Shown: positions 33,672 through 42,568 of the stretch, piece after piece
Position numbering within the stretch: the first letter of the stretch is position 1
Layout of the letters: every line of letters begins with the position of its first letter
Assembly (NCBI GenBank): GCA_902362595.1
Contig: CABIXF010000004.1
Span: 110,870 to 174,869, forward strand
DNA length: 64,000 nucleotides
DNA from: Bacteroidaceae bacterium
GTDB taxonomy: Bacteria > Bacteroidota > Bacteroidia > Bacteroidales > Bacteroidaceae
Reading direction: 5' to 3'
Notes under the pieces: generated by a model
Databases searched by the model: none
What the model was told of the DNA's origin: nothing
What the model saw: only the letters and a program-made list of their open reading frames with translations
Translations under genes and position numbers: made by a program

Positions 33672-35519
33672 ATGGCAGAAGAAATGATTGTCAAGGAGCT
33701 GGACGATGTGGTTGTCCGTTTTTCGGGTGACTCCGGCGATGGAATGCAGTTGGCCGGCAATATGTTTTCGAATATTTCGGCAACCGAAGGAAATGATATC
33801 AGTACCTTCCCGGATTACCCGGCCGATATCCGTGCCCCGCAAGGCTCGTTGACGGGAGTATCCGGCTTCCAGGTACACATTGGTTCCGGAAAGGTGTACA
33901 CTCCGGGCGACAAGTGCGACGTGCTGGTTGCCATGAATCCGGCCGCATTGAAAACACAATATAAGTTCTGTAAACCCCAGGCCGTCATCATTATCGATTC
34001 CGACTCGTTTACCAAGCGTGATTTGGAAAAAGCAAAATTCTCGCTCGAAAATCCGTTCTCCGAACTGGGCATCAAGAATGAGGTGGTATCGGCTTCCATC
34101 ACCACCATGTGCAAGGAAAGCCTGAAAGACAGCGGCTTGGACAACAAGTCCATCCTGCGCACCAAGAACATGTTTGCTTTGGGACTGGTGTGCTGGTTGT
34201 TCCATCGCGACATCGCGGTGGGCGAGAAAATCCTGCGCGAGAAATTTGCCAAGAAACCTGAAATAGCCGAAGCCAACGTGAAGGTGCTGTACGATGGCTA
34301 TCATTTCGGTGAAAACACCCATGCATCGGTCTCCATCAGCTACACGGTGCCGAGCAAGGCACAGAAACAGCCGGGACGTTACATGGATATCAATGGCAAC
34401 AAGGCCACGGCCTACGGGTTGATGGCTGCGGCCGAGAAAGCGGGCTTGCAGCTTTATCTGGGTTCTTATCCGATTACTCCGGCTACAGACATCCTGCATG
34501 AGCTGGCCAAGCACAAATCGCTGGGCGTGAAGACTGTGCAGTGTGAGGATGAGATTGCCGGCTGTGCTTCTGCCGTAGGCGCTTCGTTTGCCGGAGCTTT
34601 GGCTGTGACCACGACTTCCGGACCGGGTATTTGCCTGAAGAGTGAGGCCATGAACCTGGCGGTGATTACGGAACTGCCGCTGGTGATTGTGGACGTGCAG
34701 CGCGGCGGACCTTCCACCGGACTGCCGACAAAATCGGAACAGACCGACTTGCTGCAGGTATTGTTCGGGCGTAACGGTGAAAGTCCGATGCCTGTCATCG
34801 CGGCTTCTTCGCCGACCGACTGCTTTGACGCGGCTTATTGGGCTTGCAAGATTGCCTTGGAGCACATGACGCCGGTGGTGCTGCTGACGGATGCCTACAT
34901 TGCCAACGGTTCGGCGGCATGGCGTCTGCCCGACCTGAAAGAGTATCCTTCTATCTGTCCGCCTTACGTGAAACCGGAAATGGCGGATTCCTGGACACCG
35001 TTCTTGCGTGATCCGCAAACGGGAGTACGTTATTGGGCGACTCCGGGCATGCCGGGCTTCATGCACCGCATTGGCGGACTGGAGAAGAGCAATGAAACCG
35101 GAGCCATCTCAACCGAACCGGAGAACCATTTCCTGATGACCAAGCTGCGTGCCGAGAAGGTGGAAAAGATTGCCGATTCACTTCCGCCGCTTGCTGTAGA
35201 AGGTGATCCGGATGCGGATTTGCTGATTGTGGGATTCGGAGGTACGTATGGTCACTTGCATTCCGCCATGGACCAGTTGAATGCCATGGGCAAGAAAACG
35301 GCGCTGGTACATTTCCGCGTGATTAATCCGTTGCCGAAAAACACGGCGGAAGTGCTGCGGAAGTACAAGACTATTGTGGTGGCCGAGCAAAACATGGGAC
35401 AGCTGGCAGGCTATCTCCGCATGAAAGTGGAGGGTATCCATCTGCATCAGTTCAACCAGGTGAAAGGCCAGCCGTTCGTCGTGAAGGAACTGGTAGAGGC
35501 GTTCAGCCAACTTTTTTAA
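33672..35519 (+). CDS. korA: 2-oxoacid:ferredoxin oxidoreductase, fused gamma-alpha subunit
   Basis: With KorB it converts 2-oxoglutarate (or a related 2-oxoacid) and CoA to acyl-CoA, CO2 and reduced ferredoxin. 615 residues. About 10-195 form the gamma domain (VVRFSGDSGDGMQLAGN), and about 215-450 the alpha pyrimidine-binding domain (YPITPATDILHELAKH, VQCEDEIAGCASAVGASFAGA, TTTSGPGICLKSEAMN, DVQRGGPSTGLPTKSEQTD). A C-terminal transketolase-like domain follows (FGGTYGHLHSAMDQL). This fusion is typical of Bacteroidota KorA. Lies 33 bases before korB. Confidence 0.95.
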   Translation: MAEEMIVKELDDVVVRFSGDSGDGMQLAGNMFSNISATEGNDISTFPDYPADIRAPQGSLTGVSGFQVHIGSGKVYTPGDKCDVLVAMNPAALKTQYKFCKPQAVIIIDSDSFTKRDLEKAKFSLENPFSELGIKNEVVSASITTMCKESLKDSGLDNKSILRTKNMFALGLVCWLFHRDIAVGEKILREKFAKKPEIAEANVKVLYDGYHFGENTHASVSISYTVPSKAQKQPGRYMDINGNKATAYGLMAAAEKAGLQLYLGSYPITPATDILHELAKHKSLGVKTVQCEDEIAGCASAVGASFAGALAVTTTSGPGICLKSEAMNLAVITELPLVIVDVQRGGPSTGLPTKSEQTDLLQVLFGRNGESPMPVIAASSPTDCFDAAYWACKIALEHMTPVVLLTDAYIANGSAAWRLPDLKEYPSICPPYVKPEMADSWTPFLRDPQTGVRYWATPGMPGFMHRIGGLEKSNETGAISTEPENHFLMTKLRAEKVEKIADSLPPLAVEGDPDADLLIVGFGGTYGHLHSAMDQLNAMGKKTALVHFRVINPLPKNTAEVLRKYKTIVVAEQNMGQLAGYLRMKVEGIHLHQFNQVKGQPFVVKELVEAFSQLF

Positions 35520-35552
35520 TGATTCATCAATAAATGTTCTGGAGGAATAACC

Positions 35553-36563
35553 ATGAGTGAAACAAAATATACGGCAGCAGATTATAAGTTCGGACAGCCG
35601 CGCTGGTGTCCGGGTTGCGGCGACCACGCTTTCTTGAATTCTTTTCACAAGGCTCTGGCCGAACTGGGAGTGCCGCCCCATGAAATTGCGGTGATTTCCG
35701 GTATCGGATGTTCTTCGCGTTTGCCTTATTACATGAATACGTATGGCATGCACACCATTCACGGACGTGCAGCGGCCATTGCCACCGGAGCCAAGGTGGC
35801 CAATCCGAATCTGACCATCTGGCAGATTTCCGGCGACGGCGACGGACTGGCCATCGGCGGTAACCATTTCATCCACGCCATCCGCCGTAATGTGGATATC
35901 AACATTGTGTTATTGAATAACCGTATCTACGGATTGACCAAAGGACAGTATTCGCCTACTTCGGCCCGTGGTTTCGTGAGCAAATCTTCTCCTTACGGGA
36001 CGGTGGAAGATCCTTTCCGCCCGGCAGAACTGTGTTTCGGAGCCCGTGGACGTTTCTTTGCCCGTTGTGCGGCAGTCGATGGCGGTCCTTCGGTAGAGGT
36101 GTTGAAAGCTGCGGCCCGTCATAAGGGTACGTCGGTGGTAGAAGTGTTACAGAACTGTGTGATTTTCAACGACGGTACGCACAATGCCGTGGCCAAGAAG
36201 GAAGACCGGGAACGCAATGCCATCTACCTGGAGCACGGCAAACCGATGTTGTTCGGTCCGAACAAAGAATTCGGTCTGATGCAGGAAGGTTTCGGCCTGA
36301 AGGTAGTGAAGCTGGGAGAAAACGGGGTGACGGAAAAAGACATCCTGGTGCACGATGCCCATTGTGAGGACCACACCTTGCAGCTGAAGCTGGCTTTGAT
36401 GGAAGGTCCGGATTTCCCGATTGCTTTGGGGGTAATCCGCGACGTGGAGGCACCGACCTACGATGCAGCAGTGGAAGCCCAGATAGAGGAGGTTTCAGCC
36501 AAGAAAAAATACCACACGTTTGCCGAGTTGCTCGAAACGAACGATACGTGGGAAATTAAATGA
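35553..36563 (+). CDS. korB: 2-oxoacid:ferredoxin oxidoreductase beta subunit
   Basis: 336 residues. It binds thiamine diphosphate through the GDGDGLAIGGNHFIHAIRRN motif (about 91-110) and NNRIYGLTKGQ. CPGCGDH near residue 18 is conserved in the beta subunit and lies close to the cofactor. The C-terminal swap domain is present. A strong Shine-Dalgarno GGAGG lies 8 bases before ATG, unusual for this window and a sign of high translation. Partner of KorA. Confidence 0.95.
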   Translation: MSETKYTAADYKFGQPRWCPGCGDHAFLNSFHKALAELGVPPHEIAVISGIGCSSRLPYYMNTYGMHTIHGRAAAIATGAKVANPNLTIWQISGDGDGLAIGGNHFIHAIRRNVDINIVLLNNRIYGLTKGQYSPTSARGFVSKSSPYGTVEDPFRPAELCFGARGRFFARCAAVDGGPSVEVLKAAARHKGTSVVEVLQNCVIFNDGTHNAVAKKEDRERNAIYLEHGKPMLFGPNKEFGLMQEGFGLKVVKLGENGVTEKDILVHDAHCEDHTLQLKLALMEGPDFPIALGVIRDVEAPTYDAAVEAQIEEVSAKKKYHTFAELLETNDTWEIK

Positions 36564-36580
36564 CGATATCAAATCATACA

Positions 36581-36627
36581 AAATATCCCCGCTGCAACAG
36601 TAGCTTGTAACGGGGATATTTTTTTCA
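36581..36627. terminator. Terminator between korB and converging upp
   Basis: AAATATCCCCG (36581-36591) pairs with CGGGGATATTT (36611-36621), followed by Ts. Confidence 0.9.
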
Positions 36628-36645
36628 GCTGTAATCAAGACTGGT

Positions 36646-37299
36646 TTATTCTTTCTCTCCATAACACAAATCGCCGGCATCGCCCAGTCCCGGTACGATG
36701 TACGAATGGGCGTTCAGTTCCGGGTCAATGGCGCCGCACCACACCGTAGTTTTTTCCGCAGGGAAAACTTTCTTGATGTGTTCAATAGCCTGGCGGCTGG
36801 CAATGACCGAAGCAATGTGAATGTGAGCCGGTTCCCCTTTGGTGAGCAGTGCCTCGTAAGCCAGTTCCATGGAACTGCCGGTAGCGAGCATGGGGTCGGT
36901 GAGAATCAGAATCTTGCCGTCCAGCCGGGGAGAAGCGATGTATTCGATGTGAATGTCAAAGTTGTCTTCATTGATGTATTTGCGATAGGCCGATACGAAT
37001 GCGTTTTCGGCATGGTCGAAGTAGTTGATGAATCCCTGATGAAGCGGAAGTCCGGCACGGAGGATGGTGGCTACCACCGGCTGTTCAGCGGGAACGTTTT
37101 CTACAGCTGTGGCCAGCGGGGTTTGTATCGAAACCGGATGATAGGGAAGTGTCCGGCTGATTTCGTAGGCCATGATTTCGCCCACCCGTTCCATGTTTCG
37201 ACGGAAACGGAGTCGGTCGCCTTGGACGTCTACGTTCCGGATTTCAGACAAAAATTGGTTGAGGAGGGTACTGTTTTGGTTTAGACTGATTATTTTCAT
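36646..37299 (-). CDS. upp: Uracil phosphoribosyltransferase
   Basis: Makes UMP from uracil and PRPP (pyrimidine salvage). 217 residues from the ATG giving MKIISL; an ATG two codons earlier is possible. The PRPP loop reads LILTDPMLATGSSMELAYEAL (about 131-151), where LxDPMLATG is the family signature. Other support is VVATILRAGLPLHQGF and the C-terminal PGLGDAGDLCYG uracil-binding segment. A TTTCTTTGC core at 37347-37355 is a possible promoter. Single gene. Confidence 0.95.
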   Translation of the reverse strand: MKIISLNQNSTLLNQFLSEIRNVDVQGDRLRFRRNMERVGEIMAYEISRTLPYHPVSIQTPLATAVENVPAEQPVVATILRAGLPLHQGFINYFDHAENAFVSAYRKYINEDNFDIHIEYIASPRLDGKILILTDPMLATGSSMELAYEALLTKGEPAHIHIASVIASRQAIEHIKKVFPAEKTTVWCGAIDPELNAHSYIVPGLGDAGDLCYGEKE

Positions 37300-37468
37300 A
37301 AACATTCTCAGGTTCTTAGGGGTTTATGTACTAAATTTATCGGGGTGCAAAGAAACAAAATAAAATTGATTTGTAATGTAGATTTGGCAATTTTGTTACA
37401 CAAGTATAAATCTTTAAATGATTACGGATTTTTTTCTGTAATAAGTTCTTTGAATAAAAAATAACTAC

Positions 37469-37477
37469 TACTTTTGT
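37469..37477 (+). promoter_or_regulatory. -7 element (TACTTTTGT) for pckA
   Basis: Lies 113 bases before pckA. A TTTG at 37449-37452 is 16 bases upstream, shorter than the usual 19-21. Gives a leader of about 105 bases. I see nothing else in 37306-37590. Confidence 0.45.
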
Positions 37478-37590
37478 AGCGCCTAAAACAAAGAGATGTT
37501 GAAGAGCAGAAATGGAGAGAAATTAGGCTTATGCTAAGGTAGAGAAAAGAATAAACATTTGATATAATAACCAAATTAATCATTTGAACA

Positions 37591-39195
37591 ATGGCAAATT
37601 TAGATCTTACTAAGTACGGTATCACTGGAACCGTAGAAATCGTACACAATCCTTCTTACGACGTATTGTTCGCTGAAGAAACAAAAGCTGGTTTGGAAGG
37701 TTATGAAAAAGGTCAGGTAACTGAACTGGGTGCAGTAAACGTAATGACTGGTATCTACACTGGTCGTTCTCCTAAAGATAAATTCTTGGTAAAAGACGCT
37801 ACAAGTGAAAACACTGTATGGTGGACTTCTGAAGAATACAAAAACGATAACAAACCTGTTACTACAGAAACTTGGAACGCTTTGAAAGCTTTGGCTTCAA
37901 AAGAATTGTCAAACAAGAAATTGTATGTAGTAGATGGTTACTGCGGTGCTAACGAAGCTACTCGTCTGAAAGTTCGTTTCATCATGGAAGTTGCATGGCA
38001 GGCTCACTTCGTAACTAACATGTTCATCCGTCCTTCTAAAGAAGAACTGGAATCATTCGAACCTGACTTCGTTGTTTACAACGCTTCTAAAGCTAAAGTT
38101 GAAAACTACAAAGAACTGGGTCTGAACTCAGAAACTGCAGTTGTCTTCAACTTGACTACTAAGGAACAGGTTATCCTGAACACTTGGTACGGTGGTGAAA
38201 TGAAGAAAGGTATGTTCTCTATGATGAACTACTTCAACCCGTTGCGTGGTATCGCTTCTATGCACTGTTCTGCTAACACAGACAAAGAAGGCAAGAGCTC
38301 AGCTATCTTCTTCGGTCTGTCTGGTACAGGTAAGACAACTTTGTCTACTGACCCGAAACGTCTGTTGATCGGTGATGACGAACACGGATGGGATAACGAA
38401 GGTGTATTCAACTACGAAGGTGGTTGCTACGCTAAGGTTATCAACTTGGATAAGGAATCTGAACCGGATATCTACAACGCCATCAAACGTGACGCTTTGC
38501 TGGAAAACGTAACTGTAGATGCTAACGGTAAGATTGACTTCGCTGATAAGAGCGTAACTGAAAACACTCGTGTTTCTTATCCTATCTACCACATCAACAA
38601 CATCGTTAAACCGGTTTCTAAAGGTCCTCACGCAAAACAAGTTATCTTCTTGTCTGCTGATGCATTCGGTGTATTGCCTCCAGTATCTATCTTGAACGAA
38701 GAACAGGCTCAGTACTACTTCCTGTCAGGATTTACTGCTAAGTTGGCTGGTACAGAACGTGGTATCACTGAACCGACTCCGACATTCTCTGCTTGCTTCG
38801 GTGCTGCTTTCTTGTCATTGCACCCGACTAAATATGCAGAAGAACTGGTTAAGAAGATGAAGATGACTGGTGCAAAAGCATACTTGGTTAACACTGGTTG
38901 GAACGGAACTGGCAAACGTATTTCTATCCGTGATACTCGTGGTATCATCGACGCTATCCTGGATGGTTCTATCGAAAAAGCTCCGACTAAGACTATTCCT
39001 TACTTCGACTTCGTTGTTCCGACTGAATTGCCGGGTGTTGATCCGAAGATCTTGGATCCGCGTGACACTTACGACTGCGCTTGCAAGTGGGAAGAAAAAG
39101 CTAAAGACTTGGCTGCTCGCTTCATCAAGAACTTCGCTAAGTTCACAGGTAACGAAGCTGGTAAAGCTTTGGTTGCTGCTGGTCCGAAATTGTAA
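37591..39195 (+). CDS. pckA: Phosphoenolpyruvate carboxykinase (ATP)
   Basis: Interconverts oxaloacetate and phosphoenolpyruvate with ATP/ADP. In Bacteroides it usually runs in the CO2-fixing direction toward succinate. 534 residues, full length. The kinase loop [11 protein letters not shown] lies near 244-254, the metal site LIGDDEHGW near 264, and GRSPKDKF and FFGLSG are canonical. Codon use is strongly skewed to GCT, GGT, CGT, AAC and TTC, unlike most neighbours, which indicates very high expression. Monocistronic, closed by a UUCG-loop terminator. Confidence 0.98.
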   Translation: MANLDLTKYGITGTVEIVHNPSYDVLFAEETKAGLEGYEKGQVTELGAVNVMTGIYTGRSPKDKFLVKDATSENTVWWTSEEYKNDNKPVTTETWNALKALASKELSNKKLYVVDGYCGANEATRLKVRFIMEVAWQAHFVTNMFIRPSKEELESFEPDFVVYNASKAKVENYKELGLNSETAVVFNLTTKEQVILNTWYGGEMKKGMFSMMNYFNPLRGIASMHCSANTDKEGKSSAIFFGLSGTGKTTLSTDPKRLLIGDDEHGWDNEGVFNYEGGCYAKVINLDKESEPDIYNAIKRDALLENVTVDANGKIDFADKSVTENTRVSYPIYHINNIVKPVSKGPHAKQVIFLSADAFGVLPPVSILNEEQAQYYFLSGFTAKLAGTERGITEPTPTFSACFGAAFLSLHPTKYAEELVKKMKMTGAKAYLVNTGWNGTGKRISIRDTRGIIDAILDGSIEKAPTKTIPYFDFVVPTELPGVDPKILDPRDTYDCACKWEEKAKDLAARFIKNFAKFTGNEAGKALVAAGPKL

Positions 39196-39221
39196 TTCTG
39201 ACTTACAAATTCTTAAATATG

Positions 39222-39254
39222 AAAGCGGTTTCCTTCGGGGAACCGCTTTTTTTG
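39222..39254 (+). terminator. UUCG-tetraloop terminator after pckA
   Basis: A 12-bp stem (39222-39233 with 39238-39249, one G-U pair) is capped by TTCG and followed by seven Ts. A textbook intrinsic terminator. Confidence 0.95.
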
Positions 39255-39389
39255 TTATATTTGGTCGGATGGCGGCAGGGATAGCGGGAAACTTGTCGTC
39301 GGGAGAAGAGGAAGAACGGCTGTTCTGACAGCTGGTGCGGGGAAGAGAACGAAAGAAATTGAAGATTGAGCTAATCAAAGATAAAACGT

Positions 39390-40037
39390 ATGAAAAAGAT
39401 GATTTATTCGATGCTGGGGGCAGGCTTGCTCTGTCTTTCCAGCTGTGGCGGTCAGACACAGCAATCACAGCCGGCAGCCGTAAACGAGGCTGACAGTACC
39501 AATCAAGTAATCGAGACCATCATGGCACGTCGTAGCGTGCGGAAGTATCTGCCACAACCGGTAAACCGGGATACGATGCAGGTGATTCTGAATTGTGGTA
39601 TTAATGCGCCTAACGGACAGAACAAACAGTCGTGGGCAATCCGGGTAGTAGACAATCCGGAATTTATCAATGGTCTGACGGAGGTGTACAAGAAAGCTAA
39701 TCCCAAAGCGGCTGAAGACCCTAATTTCCGGAATATGTTCCGCAATGCACCGACGGTGGTGTTTATTGCCAACGACACCGCCTACGATTTCTCACAAGTG
39801 GATTGTGGACTGTTGGGTGAGAACATGATTCTTTCTGCCTGGTCTATGGGCATCGGTTCCTGCTGTCTGGGTGGTCCCATACGTTTCATGAAGACCGACC
39901 CCGGAGCCGCAGAATACCTGAAACGTCTGAACATTCCCGAAGGCTATGACCTGTTGTATTGCATTGCCTTCGGATATCCGGATGAATCGCCGGCTGCCAA
40001 GCCTCGTGATGCATCGAAAGTGATGTTTGTGGAATAA
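39390..40037 (+). CDS. Nitroreductase-family lipoprotein
   Basis: 215 residues. The N-terminus has signal peptide and lipobox (LLCLSSCGG, Cys about 19), so the enzyme-like domain is exported. The rest matches the FMN nitroreductase fold: MARRSVRKYLPQPV near 47-60 (flavin-binding Arg/Ser), NCGINAPNGQNKQSW, and LSAWSMGIGSCCLGG near 147-161. Nitroreductases are normally cytoplasmic, so lipidation is unusual, though such proteins occur in Bacteroidota. A flavin would have to reach the periplasm. Single gene. Confidence 0.85.
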   Translation: MKKMIYSMLGAGLLCLSSCGGQTQQSQPAAVNEADSTNQVIETIMARRSVRKYLPQPVNRDTMQVILNCGINAPNGQNKQSWAIRVVDNPEFINGLTEVYKKANPKAAEDPNFRNMFRNAPTVVFIANDTAYDFSQVDCGLLGENMILSAWSMGIGSCCLGGPIRFMKTDPGAAEYLKRLNIPEGYDLLYCIAFGYPDESPAAKPRDASKVMFVE

Positions 40038-40041
40038 TGTG

Positions 40042-41862
40042 TTATCGCGCTCCCAAATCATCGTAAGAAGATTGTAGAATCGCTTTCCCCAGTTCTGTGC
40101 GTCGTGCATTCGGAGCTGGGGATTCTATTAATGCCTTGCCGGAGTTGTTGTCAATCAGGGTGACGCCGGTACTGTCGCAGAAGGCAAAGCCGTTGTTGTA
40201 GGTGTAGTAGGCAAAGGGGTATTTGTAATCCTTGCCCAGCACGTTGCGGCTGAAGTTGAATTCTTTGTGGCTGAGTCCCAGTTGTGCCAGCAGGGTAGCG
40301 GCCATGTCGCTTTGGTTCATCAGCTTGTCGATGACCCTGGGTTGCTTTACGGCACCGCCCAGCCAGAGCATCGGGATGTGATGGATGCGCGGGTCGTGCA
40401 CCAGCCCCTCTTCCGGATAATAGAAGCCATGGTCCGGCAGGCAGACAATGAGCAGGTTCTTCCATTGTGGAAGCGCCTTGAGCTTGTCGATGAATTTCCC
40501 CAGGCAGTCGTCCGTAAAGGCGAAGGCATTGGGAATCTTCTCGTTCAGGCGATGGTAAGGCACCTCGAAAGGTTCGTGGCTGCTGAGAGTCAGAAAGGCC
40601 GTGTGCCAAGGCTGGTTGCCTGTGCGTGCCTTTATCTGTTGGTAGAGATATTCAAAAGTGATGTCATCGTTCACTCCCCATGGATTCTGTCGCTCCTCCA
40701 GACTGAAATCCACATCGGCCGTGAGATGCTGGTAACCACTGCTTAACAGGTAGCTCTTCATGTTGGTAAAGTTGATGTCACCCCCGTACAGAAAGTCGGT
40801 GGCATAACCTTGCTCCCGCAGCTTCCCGGCAATGGAAGGCAGCGTACGGCTCTTGGCCGGTGCCTTCATGACCGACACGGTAGGGAAACTCTGGTAGCCG
40901 CTGAAGGTGCAGACTGTGCCCCGGTCGGTGCGGAAACTGTTGGCGTAACAGTTCGTGAAAAAGACTCCCTCCTTGCTCAGCCGTTCCAGGTTGGGGCTGA
41001 CATCCGGGAGACCTCCCAGCGATTCCACAAACACCCCTCCGAAGCTCTCCATCAGGATAATCAGTACGTTGGGGCGCGGAGTATTCAACAAAGATACCGT
41101 GTTTTCTCCGGTGTCGGCATACAACCCGTCGAACAGTCTGGCCCGTTTTTCCTCGTCAAAGAAATTGAACTGCTGGGCGAAATCGGTCGTCTTGCTGATG
41201 GACGACAGCAGGCTGAAATCCGGATTGACCGCCGAGTGGTTCAGGAACTCGTTGTCGCAGAAATACGCCTGTCCTACGTTACTGGTTGATTCGGTGACAC
41301 CGCCTCGGATGATGATGAAGAGGATACCCCCCAGCAGAATCGTGACCAGACTGCCTGTGAGACGTTTGCGGACTTGGAGGAGTTGGGCAGGAGTTATTTT
41401 ATACAGTCCCCACGTGAGCAGGGCCGACAATATCAGGATACATATCACCCGTATCAGGATGAAACCGACCGACACACTGGCCATGGCATTCTTCGGAGAG
41501 TCCAGGTAGAGGAAGATGGAAGCATCGAGCTTGAATCCCCAAAACGGATACAGGGCCATGTCGCCGATGAAGACGAGGGTAGTAGCCAGCGCAATCAGCG
41601 CATAGTAGCCTACGAGGAGCTTTCGCAGCGGGAAACGGCGGAACCAGATACTCACCAGGATGACCAGCCAGGGAAGGGCGGTGAGATAACCCGTAGTGGC
41701 CGCGTCGAGGGTAAAGCCATGATACAGCACTTTCAGGTAGTCTACGAAAGATACCCCTTTCTCACAAGCTCCGTTGTAGAGCATGAACACTGGTTTCTGA
41801 AGCAGGAAATAGCCTAAAATAGCGGCAAAAATACATCCCAAGTAAGCAAGTCTCTTTTTCAT
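40042..41862 (-). CDS. LtaS-type sulfatase-domain transferase
   Basis: 606 residues. Membrane helices lie near 5-25, 52-75, 82-108, 130-155 and 170-192, then a periplasmic domain. VLIILMESFGG (metal Glu about 270), NSFRTDRGTVCTF (nucleophile Thr about 307), HEPFEVPYH, and CLPDHGFYYPEE are the superfamily sites. Related in plan to the gene at 23.4 kb but with Thr as nucleophile. Presumably transfers phosphoglycerol or phosphoethanolamine to an envelope glycan or lipid. It lies 4 bases from the converging nitroreductase gene and 14 bases after the RNase H gene on its own strand. Confidence 0.86.
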   Translation of the reverse strand: MKKRLAYLGCIFAAILGYFLLQKPVFMLYNGACEKGVSFVDYLKVLYHGFTLDAATTGYLTALPWLVILVSIWFRRFPLRKLLVGYYALIALATTLVFIGDMALYPFWGFKLDASIFLYLDSPKNAMASVSVGFILIRVICILILSALLTWGLYKITPAQLLQVRKRLTGSLVTILLGGILFIIIRGGVTESTSNVGQAYFCDNEFLNHSAVNPDFSLLSSISKTTDFAQQFNFFDEEKRARLFDGLYADTGENTVSLLNTPRPNVLIILMESFGGVFVESLGGLPDVSPNLERLSKEGVFFTNCYANSFRTDRGTVCTFSGYQSFPTVSVMKAPAKSRTLPSIAGKLREQGYATDFLYGGDINFTNMKSYLLSSGYQHLTADVDFSLEERQNPWGVNDDITFEYLYQQIKARTGNQPWHTAFLTLSSHEPFEVPYHRLNEKIPNAFAFTDDCLGKFIDKLKALPQWKNLLIVCLPDHGFYYPEEGLVHDPRIHHIPMLWLGGAVKQPRVIDKLMNQSDMAATLLAQLGLSHKEFNFSRNVLGKDYKYPFAYYTYNNGFAFCDSTGVTLIDNNSGKALIESPAPNARRTELGKAILQSSYDDLGAR

Positions 41863-41876
41863 CTGTTTAGGTCTGA

Positions 41877-42506
41877 TTATTTACGTCCGAAATCGGCGGG
41901 GACTTCCCCCCATGATTCTGTTTCCCATTTGCGCAGGGGAGTGGTGTAAGTGTTTTCCTTCAGCCATTTCTCCGCCCGTTCAATGAGCTGGAACAAGGTC
42001 TCGGTTCGGGCATTGCGTTCCAGTTTGGTCTTGCATTTCTTCTGTTTCACCCACAGGAGGGCGTTGCGGCTGTCGGAGTAGAGCGGCATGTCCAGCTGCT
42101 TCTGTTTGAGAAGTGCCAGTCCGTGTACGATGGCCAGAAACTCTCCGATGTTGTTGGTGCCATAGACCGGTCCAAAATGGAAAATCTCCTGTCCGGTGAG
42201 CAGGTATACCCCGCGGTATTCCATAGGACCGGGGTTTCCACTGCAGGCCGCATCTACTGCCAAGCAGTTCAGGTCGAAATTTTCTGGAAGCTGTTTGGCG
42301 GAAGGTTCCTTGGGAGCCGAAGTCCGGTGGCGTTGCAAGTACACGTGTGCCGGAGTGGCAAAAGCCTGTGCGGCCTCTTCTTCTGTGTCGAATGATTTAT
42401 AGATGGCTCCTTTGTATCCTTGGATTTGCAGCCGGCATTCAGTCCAGGAAGCATACACCCCCGGATTCACACCTTTCCACACTACATAGAATTTTTGTTT
42501 CGCCAT
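41877..42506 (-). CDS. rnhA: Ribonuclease H1 with N-terminal RNA/DNA-hybrid-binding domain
   Basis: Degrades RNA in RNA-DNA hybrids. 209 residues. The first 45 (KFYVVWKGVNPGVYASWTEC through SFDTEEEAAQAF) form the caulimovirus-viroplasmin/HBD domain seen in eukaryotic RNase H1 and in Bacteroidota. The catalytic domain shows the acidic set: AVDAACSGNPG, NNIGEFLAIVHGL, LYSDSRNALLWV, and a late Asp in EVPADF. Lies upstream of the LtaS-like gene on the same strand with a 14-base gap, so it may be co-transcribed. Confidence 0.92.
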   Translation of the reverse strand: MAKQKFYVVWKGVNPGVYASWTECRLQIQGYKGAIYKSFDTEEEAAQAFATPAHVYLQRHRTSAPKEPSAKQLPENFDLNCLAVDAACSGNPGPMEYRGVYLLTGQEIFHFGPVYGTNNIGEFLAIVHGLALLKQKQLDMPLYSDSRNALLWVKQKKCKTKLERNARTETLFQLIERAEKWLKENTYTTPLRKWETESWGEVPADFGRK

Positions 42507-42568
42507 AAAAAGATAAGGAGGTTAAAAAAGTCGGGTGGCTCCCTTGCCACCCGCTATTTTCAAATGAA

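Noticed and set aside
33657..35066. Long reverse-strand reading frame (469 codons) opposite korA
   Set aside because: Shadow of the korA coding frame: Arg/His-rich translation, no family resemblance, and korA is certain.
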